The notes beneath the pieces are model-generated. The model saw only the letters and a list, made by a program, of their open reading frames with translations. It ran no database searches and had not been told where the DNA came from. This document shows, one piece after another, positions 57,906-64,000 of a DNA stretch of 64,000 nt. This DNA is from Psychroflexus torquis ATCC 700755 (GTDB lineage Bacteria > Bacteroidota > Bacteroidia > Flavobacteriales > Flavobacteriaceae): positions 868,001 through 932,000 of the forward strand of contig NC_018721.1 of the NCBI RefSeq assembly GCF_000153485.2, written 5' to 3'. How positions within the stretch are numbered: position 1 is the first letter of the stretch; each line of letters starts with the position of its first letter. Made by a program: the position numbers and the translations under genes.

Positions 57906-58128
57906 ATGGATTGAAGAAAAACATATAAGCATACTTGAATTCAACCAAGCCGAATTTTAAATTTTTATGTTTATTTTTCTTTCTCTAAACGTAACAAAAT
58001 TAAAATTTGGCACACTTTGTAAATAGACAAAAACCTCTGTAAAAGCCTATAATAGCTATGTTTTATATAAATTGTTAGCCCTTGTTGTTTTCGCGCTTTT
58101 TAAATTCAATATTTGACTTTAATATGCC
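57906..58128. other. Intergenic, nothing recognised
   Basis: AT-rich DNA after the element fragment, with no ORF or RNA gene that I can support. Confidence 0.5.
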
Positions 58129-58519
58129 TTACATGCCGCTTTTTATTTTGTGTTTTTCAGACTCTTTTATTAATAAATTATCTGCGTACTCAAGTTTAGT
58201 GAAATAATCATTTTTTAAAGATTGAAATAACTCTAAAATAATTTGGAGCTTTCTATCCTTTTTTTGGTTCTCAATTTCTATTGATAAAAATAGGAATTAA
58301 ATTTTGTTAGCTTTTAATTGCGCTTTAAAAGAAATTAAAATCGCTCCAATTACATTAATTATTGGCGCAGTTATTCCACCAATTGTATCGCCGATTTGAC
58401 CTGTCTGACTAAGATCAAAATTATCCCAATATGCAGGTTTAGTAAAATAAAATGAGTGTGATTCCTAAAATTAGTATGACTGTTTTATAATTAAAAGTGG
58501 GTTTATTTAACTCCGCCAT
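58129..58519 (-). pseudogene. Fragmented membrane protein, possibly abortive-infection-like
   Basis: Starts MAELNKPTFNYKTVILILGI (membrane segment), shifts frame near 58455, then FDLSQTGQIGDTIGGITAP and NVIGAILISFKAQLKANK, an in-frame stop, and a charged helix FLSIEIENQKKDRKLQII ending KIKSGM. The QIGDTIGG segment followed by a second membrane helix and a coiled coil is common to a family of Bacteroidota proteins, some labelled putative phage abortive infection (putAbiC). That assignment is from memory and weak. It is shorter than such proteins and clearly broken. Confidence 0.6.
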
Positions 58520-58550
58520 TTTTTTCTAATAACAGCTAACATCTAAATAA

Positions 58551-58758
58551 TACCAAATTAGACCTATAATGACGCAATAAATCGTTTTACCGATACGAAT
58601 TCGGCACAGGCTTTTTTCGCCTGCTTTTCATCAAAAATAATTACCGTAGCAAAGGCTATGCTAGTTATTTTTGATTTCAATAAATCAAAAAACCTGTGCT
58701 GAGCTACGTCGTAGTATAATTCAATTTATTCATACGGCATTATAAATATAATTTGGTA
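58551..58758. mobile_element. Miniature inverted-repeat element, form A, copy 3
   Basis: 208 bp from TACCAAATTAGACC to TATAATTTGGTA, with TAA at 58548-58550 and 58759-58761. Confidence 0.88.
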
Positions 58759-58876
58759 TAAGACCAGTGAGAGTATCTACCTTGAATATCTCTAAAGTGA
58801 GCTTTTCCTTTCCAAAATATGCAAATAGCGACTTCCCTTCATTGATCTTATTATTTGTTAGCAACAACATGTCCAT
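58730..58876 (-). CDS. 48-codon ORF truncated by a miniature element, probable remnant
   Basis: It begins MDMLLLTNNKINEGKSLF and continues FAYFGKEKLTLEIFKVDTLTG. It then enters the terminal repeat of the miniature element (LIPNYIYNAV) and stops there. An AAGGAGG lies 15 bp ahead of the ATG. I do not recognise the sequence; it looks like the surviving piece of a longer gene. Confidence 0.35.
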   Translation of the reverse strand: MDMLLLTNNKINEGKSLFAYFGKEKLTLEIFKVDTLTGLIPNYIYNAV

Positions 58877-58928
58877 TGTCGTATAATTATCCTCCTTGGT
58901 CGGCTTCTATGAAATGTATCTATGGACG

Positions 58929-60023
58929 CTAAATTCGGTCAACTGAAAAGAGGTCAATCATCTGGTCTCTACCTCTCAACTCGAAAGAGCCTTTGGCTTG
59001 AGCTTCATACTTCTTTCCCAGATCCAAGACGGCTTCCAACGTTTGTGAAATGAGTAGATCCACACCCTCTTCATTACATTGACCTTGTATACGAGCAGTG
59101 GTATTTAGCACATCCCCTGTAAAAAGAATTTCCTTCTTGATTACACCAACTGACCCAGCTGTTACTTGTCCGGAGTGAATTCCTGCTTTAAATCTTGGAA
59201 CAACTCCAAACTTTTGTTGGTAAGACGAGGAACGTTTTTCCATTTGATCCTTGATTAAGAAAAAACATCGAACGCAATTATTGTCTTTGATTCCTTTTTT
59301 ATAATACCAAGACACAACAATTTCGTCACCAACATATTGATATATTTCACCTTCAGTCGATACGATTGCACTTGTCATGTCTCGATAATAATCGTTGAGC
59401 AATTGATAGTACTGTTTATGTCCAATTTTCTCTGCGATGGTGGTTGAAGATTTCATGTCCAGAAACATAAATACACGATCCTCCACTTTAGATTTAGAAT
59501 ATTTGCCTGTAAAAAAATTAGTAATCGCCCTTAAGCCAATGTAATCTACCATTTCTGAATAAAAAAGACTTGTTCCTATAAGAACAAAGGTGTAGCCCAG
59601 AGTGGTTAAAAACAAATAATTGAATGTGAAATTTACAACGGGACGAATCAAATCTGAATCTGATTGGGTAAGATTCATTCTCCAAAGATTTAGAATTAAA
59701 TTAGAAATAATCGCTATTGCAAAAATAATTACCACGTAAAAAATGGTCTTCAGAATCAGCTTAATCAAGAATGGTTTTCTCTGCAGCACGTTTTTGAAGA
59801 TGTATTCCTCCAGAATACCAAAGATGAGCCCCAAAATAAAAGATTGAATCAACACTGTATTCAAAGAGACCCAGAAATTGTAATAGTTGCCTGTCTCAGG
59901 GTAATGGTCAATATTGCCCAAAGTGCTTCGTTCTATGATAATATAAAGCAAACCACCAAACAGGAAGAAAATAATATGTGGTATGATCTTTTTTACGAGC
60001 CTAACTCTTTTAGGTGACAGCAT
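58929..60023 (-). CDS. Class III adenylate/guanylate cyclase, membrane-bound
   Basis: 364 residues. Four membrane segments (about 12-30, 53-72, 90-112, 132-153) precede a class III cyclase domain. The first metal Asp is in MFLDMKSSTTIAEKIG (residue 189); the second is in YQYVGDEIVVSW (Asp-233). ILFTGDVLNTTARIQ is the substrate and transition-state segment with Asn and Arg. PRFKAGIHSGQVTAG is also conserved. The catalytic set looks complete, so it probably makes cAMP, possibly cGMP. No dedicated sensor domain other than the membrane part is present, and no effector gene is next to it. Confidence 0.9.
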   Translation of the reverse strand: MLSPKRVRLVKKIIPHIIFFLFGGLLYIIIERSTLGNIDHYPETGNYYNFWVSLNTVLIQSFILGLIFGILEEYIFKNVLQRKPFLIKLILKTIFYVVIIFAIAIISNLILNLWRMNLTQSDSDLIRPVVNFTFNYLFLTTLGYTFVLIGTSLFYSEMVDYIGLRAITNFFTGKYSKSKVEDRVFMFLDMKSSTTIAEKIGHKQYYQLLNDYYRDMTSAIVSTEGEIYQYVGDEIVVSWYYKKGIKDNNCVRCFFLIKDQMEKRSSSYQQKFGVVPRFKAGIHSGQVTAGSVGVIKKEILFTGDVLNTTARIQGQCNEEGVDLLISQTLEAVLDLGKKYEAQAKGSFELRGRDQMIDLFSVDRI

Positions 60024-60117
60024 ATTATTGGTCTATTTAATGACAGGTTTTTGTGTGAATGAAAAAATTAATTATATCAAAAGTAGTATCAAAATAGGAC
60101 AACAGATTATCTATTTA

Positions 60118-60277
60118 TACCAATTTAGTTTTTAAATGATGCATTAAAAATTTGAATTATTTTTTACTTAGTTGAGGAAAAAAATATAAGCATAGCAATA
60201 GTTACGGTTCTATTTTATGACGATTAGTAAGTGAAAAAGAAACTGATTTTATACGGCATTTGAATGCTGAATTGGTA
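60118..60277. mobile_element. Miniature inverted-repeat element, form B, copy 2
   Basis: 160 bp from TACCAATTTAG to GCTGAATTGGTA with TTA duplications at 60115-60117 and 60278-60280. It is collinear with the reverse of 24908-25090 except for a deletion of about 20 bp around the CCTGTGCTGA block. Confidence 0.82.
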
Positions 60278-60512
60278 TTAGTCAAATATAAAGCTGAATA
60301 AGCTCAGGAGTTTCTCTTTTTTGCAGGAAGAAAATCGATTGTAAACTCCATTTCAGTTAACATACTCTAATAATTGTTGCTTACGGTCTCTTATATAGGT
60401 ATTTGCTCGGGTTAGCACTTAACTCTGCAAGTACAAGCGGAATAGAAAATTTGCGAAGACTTTCGTAAGTATGCTAAAATAAAGCAATTAATTTTACATG
60501 TTTTTGCAACAG
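60278..60512. other. Intergenic, nothing recognised
   Basis: No ORF or RNA gene supported; probably degenerated DNA next to a hydrolase remnant. Confidence 0.4.
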
Positions 60513-60640
60513 TTATTTTTTCTCTATTATAAATAATTCTGCTTTTTTAAATGCGATATCAAACAACTCTGTTGATGTTCCACTTCTATTCATAGCTACT
60601 GCAACGCTTATGTAGGGATTAAAACGCACTTACCTTTAGG
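60513..60640 (-). pseudogene. C-terminal remnant of a serine hydrolase (beta-lactamase-like)
   Basis: The frame reads VRFNPYISVAVAMNRSGTS then TELFDIAFKKAELFIIEKK and a stop. VAVAMNRSG followed by a terminal helix is the usual end of class C-like serine hydrolases. The rest of the gene is absent, so only the last 40 or so codons survive. Confidence 0.55.
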
Positions 60641-60720
60641 TTTGATATACTTTGTTAATATGCATCAACTTTTGAGTTTGGAACTTAACTCTTACTATTT
60701 TTGTGCTTTGTTAGCAATTG

Positions 60721-61668
60721 TTATTTTTCTTTATGTTTAAAAATCTCATTTGATTTAACCCAATACACTTCACCTTTCGTCACTCCTTTCCATCCACTAT
60801 TTACAGGAGAACTATATCTTTTCGAGAAGAAAAAATAATTATTGTCAGGCGACATATAGGGACAGTAATAATTCCAATCTTCATTTATATTCTCTCCAAG
60901 GTTAAAAAAAGTAGGCCTTTGCCATTTGCCATTTTTTTTGAAAGATACCGCAAACCCCTTTTCATTAGAATATGTATTGGCAGTTATTAAGAAACTTTCA
61001 TCAGGTGAAACATAAGTACTTCTTTCTCCTTTTTCAGAATTTACTTCAGGACCAATATTTATTGGAGAGTCAAACTTCCCATCTCCTAAATACTGAGCAC
61101 GATAAATGTCTCTTTTACCTAAGCTACCGGGCCTGTCAGATGTGAAGTACAAACTTCCGTCTGCAACTACAACAGGGTATGATTCTGCATATTCTTGTGT
61201 TGATATAGGGTGTTCAACTTTTGTCGCTAATTGCCATTTACCATTATTTTTTTGGCTTTTGTAAATGTCAGGCTTAGACTTTTTTAAATGGTCTTCTGGA
61301 CTAATACCAAGAAAATACATTGTATTCCCGTCTTGGCTAATTGAAGGGTCAATCGCAACTGACTCTTTTTCTTGGTCAATAAACATTTGTATAGGTTTTG
61401 GCAAATTCCAATTACCTTCAATTAATTCAGAATGATGAATAACAAATTTTTTATTAATAATTCTTGTAAAAAACATTTCGGTAAAAGAGGAGTTAAACAC
61501 CGTATTAATTTCAATGCTGTCCGTGTTAACAATTAACGGAGCAAATAATTTTGGAATTGTAATAGGCGGAGTTTGGTTTAAATACGGTTGATTAGAATTT
61601 GTTTGTTTACAGCTTAGCAACAAAAAATTTAGTCCAATTGTTAATAATAGAAAGAGTTTTTTATTCAT
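60721..61668 (-). CDS. Lipoprotein with PD40/WD40-like beta-propeller repeats
   Basis: 315 residues. MNKKLFLLLTIGLNFLLLSC/K is a lipoprotein signal (Cys-20). The body consists of PD40-type propeller units such as AIDPSISQDGNTMYFLGI, DGSLYFTSDRPGSLGKRDIYRA and YVSPDESFLITANTYS, up to CPYMSPDNNYFFFSKRYSS. In Bacteroidota such proteins are periplasm-facing and of unknown role. It is separated from its neighbours by palindromic spacer sequence. Confidence 0.85.
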   Translation of the reverse strand: MNKKLFLLLTIGLNFLLLSCKQTNSNQPYLNQTPPITIPKLFAPLIVNTDSIEINTVFNSSFTEMFFTRIINKKFVIHHSELIEGNWNLPKPIQMFIDQEKESVAIDPSISQDGNTMYFLGISPEDHLKKSKPDIYKSQKNNGKWQLATKVEHPISTQEYAESYPVVVADGSLYFTSDRPGSLGKRDIYRAQYLGDGKFDSPINIGPEVNSEKGERSTYVSPDESFLITANTYSNEKGFAVSFKKNGKWQRPTFFNLGENINEDWNYYCPYMSPDNNYFFFSKRYSSPVNSGWKGVTKGEVYWVKSNEIFKHKEK

Positions 61669-61892
61669 TTGGTGTTTTTTCTAATAATTGCAAACGACCC
61701 GACTATGGTTATTACTATAATTAAAAGTAGTGAACTTTCGATTAAGCACTTAGCCAAATCTTTTTATTTTGTTTTATCTTTTTTTGTTCTAAAGCCAAAT
61801 CAAAAGATTTGGCGGACTTACTTAAAAGCATTAAACTTTGGGTTAAGCACCAAAACCCGTATTAATTATAGCCATTGTTGTAAGTAGGGCTT
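61669..61892. other. Cassette-like intergenic spacer
   Basis: Non-coding. TATGGTTATTACTATAATTA near the left and TAATTATAGCCATTGTTGTAAG near the right can pair imperfectly, and AAGCACTTAGCCAAATC pairs loosely with GATTTGGCGGACTTACTT. This resembles spacers between isolated accessory genes in flavobacterial genomes. Confidence 0.4.
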
Positions 61893-62498
61893 TTATCTTT
61901 TCAATGCGATATTTTCGTGAACCCATTTTGCTTCTTCTTCAGGTTCTATTTCTCCAACTCTACTACTGCATCGGCTAAAAGTTGCTGCAGGAAAATCATA
62001 AGGTTTACTATCCTCAAAATATGGTCCAACTACTCCTAACATCCATCCATCTTTTGCAGCCCAATGCGGTTCATTTGTCATATACTTAAAAACGTGATAA
62101 AACACATCATTTCCGTCAAATTCTATTTTCACCTTTTCAAGATGTCTTATCTCATCAGGTGCTTTATCTAATTCAGTTGGGAATTCAAGCCAGTTAACTA
62201 AACTACTTTCGGCACCACTTTCAATAGTCAAGTACTCTTTTGGGAACAGTTCCATTTTATCGTGTTCAGATAGTATTTGATGAGTCATTTCACGTGTCTT
62301 ATTATCTTTTGTATATTCAATAACATCTTCCTTTGTTATTTCTTCTCCGTTTTCTAATTTTTCGTGAATAGGTTGAATTCTTTCAGATCTCAATTTGTGA
62401 GTTTGAGCACTTTCTTTTTTAGATGCAAAATATCTGTAAATTATAAACACCATGATTAACAGGACAATAATTCCAATTACTACAAATACTATTTTCAT
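61893..62498 (-). CDS. Unknown protein with one N-terminal membrane helix
   Basis: 201 residues. MKIVFVVIGIIVLLIMVFIIYRYF is a membrane anchor. The rest is soluble and acidic, with HKLRSERIQPIHEKLENGEEIT, VFYHVFKYMTNEPHWAAKDGWMLGVVGPY and a Cys-containing TFSRCSSRVGEIEPEEE. I do not recognise the family. It stands alone between palindromic spacers, suggesting an individually acquired gene. Confidence 0.72.
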   Translation of the reverse strand: MKIVFVVIGIIVLLIMVFIIYRYFASKKESAQTHKLRSERIQPIHEKLENGEEITKEDVIEYTKDNKTREMTHQILSEHDKMELFPKEYLTIESGAESSLVNWLEFPTELDKAPDEIRHLEKVKIEFDGNDVFYHVFKYMTNEPHWAAKDGWMLGVVGPYFEDSKPYDFPAATFSRCSSRVGEIEPEEEAKWVHENIALKR

Positions 62499-62758
62499 AT
62501 TTCGCTTTTTGCCTTACTTATAACGTTCCATGTATGGTGTCGTAGCATCCCAAAGGGTGCTACGACACCATACATATTGTTGTGTTTTCGTTCTTTATTT
62601 CCAGTTCCGTTTGTAGCGTTGGCAAAGGCATACTCTTTGACAAGTTTTGGCTCGCGCAGCTGGCTTTTCGAGCGACTTGGCAATGTGTATGGCATTATGC
62701 GTTGGCTATTACATTCTGTCTATTAATTACATTGAATCCTGTGAGCCTTTAACCAATT
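62499..62758. other. Palindromic cassette-like intergenic spacer
   Basis: 260 bp without a gene. It holds the hairpin at 62530-62575, and further right GGCTCGCGCAGCTGGC and GCATTATGCGTTGGC, strings that recur around accessory genes in Bacteroidota. Confidence 0.45.
62530..62575. repeat. Perfect 18-bp-arm inverted repeat
   Basis: ATGTATGGTGTCGTAGCA and TGCTACGACACCATACAT enclose TCCCAAAGGG, in which CCC and GGG can extend the stem. Terminator without T run, or a recombination or folded-strand site. Confidence 0.85.
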
Positions 62759-63598
62759 TTAGGAATATCTATCTTTTAATTTATTGGCTATTTCTTTAGT
62801 TTCTCTATAATTTCTGCCTGTTGTTTGTATCAAAAGAGCATATTCTCTTTGAGAATTAACTAATACAATTTCAATAACACCAGTATTATGAACTTTTCTA
62901 ATAAACTGTTTACCTCCCCAATTAGTGGAACGTATAGATACAACATAAGGACTATTTCTTATTCTTTTACTCAATGTGTCTAATTCATTTTGTCCGTGAT
63001 GGTCAGCTATATGAATAGCTTTGTCTTTCGGTAATATAGTAGCTTCAATAAGCTCAACCTCTCCTAAGTTTTCTATAAATTCCGATAAACTCGGATCATC
63101 AAAGGATTCTTTATTAAATAGATTGAATTTTAAAACTGTTTCTGATTCAGACCCTTTTTCTATTATTAGAGGTAATTGATTTCTTTGCCATACTTGTCCT
63201 GATGAAAAACTAATTGTAAGACTTTCATATAAATGCGCTGCTGCTAATCCAATACAAGATGATTTAGCATAATTATGCTCCTCATCTTCAAAAAAATATC
63301 CGGAATTAATATATTCACTATAAATAGTTTCATCATTTTCATTAATGTAAGGGGGGACAATAAAGTCAAATAAAAAGTTTTTTAAATCATGAGAGACTTC
63401 TTTATCTATAAACCAATCTTTTAGGGAATAATTAGAGGCCAATTCAATTTCGTAAGTATACTTATCAGAAAATATTTTCTTAAAACCGTTGTTTTTTGCT
63501 TTGGCGACCGATTGGATAAATGATTTCATTTTGTCCCTTGCTATATATTTATCAACTGAAACAGGATAAATACTTAGTTCATTTAAAAACAACTCCAT
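62759..63598 (-). CDS. Unknown partner protein of an AAA ATPase
   Basis: 279 residues, soluble, no signal peptide or membrane segment. Recognisable stretches are LASNYSLKDWFIDKEVSHDL, FNLFNKESFDDPSLSEFIEN, AIHIADHHGQNELDTLSKRI and VVSIRSTNWGGKQFIRKVHNTG. I know no function for it. It starts 2 bp after the ATPase stop, so the two are cotranscribed and probably form a functional pair. ADHHGQNEL could be a metal or nucleotide site but this is a guess. The pairing of a DUF3696-like ATPase with a variable partner resembles phage-defence operons. Confidence 0.7.
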   Translation of the reverse strand: MELFLNELSIYPVSVDKYIARDKMKSFIQSVAKAKNNGFKKIFSDKYTYEIELASNYSLKDWFIDKEVSHDLKNFLFDFIVPPYINENDETIYSEYINSGYFFEDEEHNYAKSSCIGLAAAHLYESLTISFSSGQVWQRNQLPLIIEKGSESETVLKFNLFNKESFDDPSLSEFIENLGEVELIEATILPKDKAIHIADHHGQNELDTLSKRIRNSPYVVSIRSTNWGGKQFIRKVHNTGVIEIVLVNSQREYALLIQTTGRNYRETKEIANKLKDRYS

Positions 63599-63600
63599 AC

Positions 63601-64000
63601 CTATATTAATTTAGCCAATTGGTTACTCCATTCGTCTAAAAGATTTTCAGGGTAGTCACTAAGAGTTCCATTTTTATCTATCAAAATGTCGGTTATAGAA
63701 GAAAATTGTTCATCCTCGTCTACAATTTTTTTGAAGTAGAATAGTGTGGTTTTATCTTTTAAAGTAGGTTCTTCTTTTACACCAACTCTAATACCATTTA
63801 CAATATGGTCTGAATGTGTTTCTATAATAATTTGCACATCATTTTGAGCCACTAAAGCAATTAGTTTACCTAATTCTGCTTGCCCTCTTGGATGAATATG
63901 ACTTTCGGGGTTTTCTATGATAACTAACGCGCCTTTTTGTGCTGCTAATAATGCTGTAACTACATGTAGGGCATAAGAAATACCAAAACCAACATTTTCT
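63601..64000 (-). CDS. AAA ATPase C-terminal part (DUF3696-like), cut by the window edge
   Basis: The frame is open to the right edge, giving about 133 residues. NVGFGISYALHVVTALLAAQ, ALVIIENPESHIHPRGQAELGKLI (Walker B region with ENPE, ABC/OLD-type) and IIIETHSDHIVNGIRVGVK (switch His) identify an SMC/OLD-like AAA ATPase. The end, FFKKIVDEDEQFSSI-like with DILIDKNGTLSDYPENLLDEW, matches the DUF3696 tail. The N-terminal half with Walker A is outside. The downstream partner gene follows after 2 bp. Such ATPases act in DNA repair or phage defence; which applies here is not shown. Confidence 0.85.
   Translation of the reverse strand, partial: ENVGFGISYALHVVTALLAAQKGALVIIENPESHIHPRGQAELGKLIALVAQNDVQIIIETHSDHIVNGIRVGVKEEPTLKDKTTLFYFKKIVDEDEQFSSITDILIDKNGTLSDYPENLLDEWSNQLAKLI

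Noticed and set aside
62495..62695. 66-codon minus-strand ORF
   Set aside because: It covers the palindromic spacer and its composition reflects the repeat, not a protein.

Overview
The window is chromosomal DNA of a Bacteroidota bacterium, most likely a member of the Flavobacteriaceae. It is AT-rich. Several genes carry TAnnTTTG-type -7 promoter elements, secreted proteins end in type IX secretion (T9SS) sorting domains, and the housekeeping genes (rimP-nusA-infB, GT117/DUF2723 protein, PF14121-type porin, DUF456, TIGR04283-type glycosyltransferase) are flavobacterial in style. I cannot name the genus.

Layout. 1-931: end of a large hypothetical protein. 1.0-11.6 kb: an accessory island. It opens with two decayed tyrosine recombinases and a 3' fragment of a tRNA-Met gene that occurs twice (2591 and 7207). 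It then holds a repeated module: a T9SS-exported, metzincin-like surface protein (3057, 7673, 9727), followed by a conserved hairpin and promoter and a small-protein family starting MGKLSQAAGV (4786 plus two tandem relatives, short remnants elsewhere). A 1796-bp direct repeat (2545/7161) brackets the first module, and a second repeat of about 550 bp (8942/10992) has spread one C-terminal sorting domain to two proteins. 12.3-17.0 kb: rimP-nusA-infB. 17.4-26.8 kb: an MG2-like surface protein, tRNA-Gln, a GT117 membrane protein with a NodB deacetylase, a ParD/ParE-like toxin pair and lysS. 27.2-41.2 kb: two giant paralogous BspA-like (DUF285-repeat) T9SS surface proteins, both broken by insertion sequences; removing the ISs restores a 1532-codon frame in one and, with one further frameshift and one stop repaired, a 996-codon frame in the other. 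41.3-57.8 kb: ordinary chromosome (lipB, lipoprotein, rnhB, porin, ECF sigma/anti-sigma, glycosyltransferases, ruvC, MutS-like ATPase, hemW, OmpA lipoprotein). 57.8-64 kb: a second accessory stretch with gene remnants, a class III cyclase, small unknown genes separated by palindromic spacers, and at the right edge an AAA ATPase plus partner protein that could be a defence pair.

Running through the window is a family of non-coding miniature elements (208 bp form A, about 160-183 bp form B). They have TACCAAATTA-type terminal inverted repeats and 3-bp TAA/TTA target duplications. They sit inside one integrase, at the 3' ends of genes (supplying new stop codons) and directly upstream of a glycosyltransferase. 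The best candidate for an undescribed system is the 2.5-11.6 kb module. Two nearly identical exported proteins differ by 14 amino-acid replacements against one silent change in a block around a metzincin-like motif, and each is coupled to a small exported helical protein. Function is unknown; an exported factor plus cognate partner under diversifying selection is my hypothesis, not an observation.
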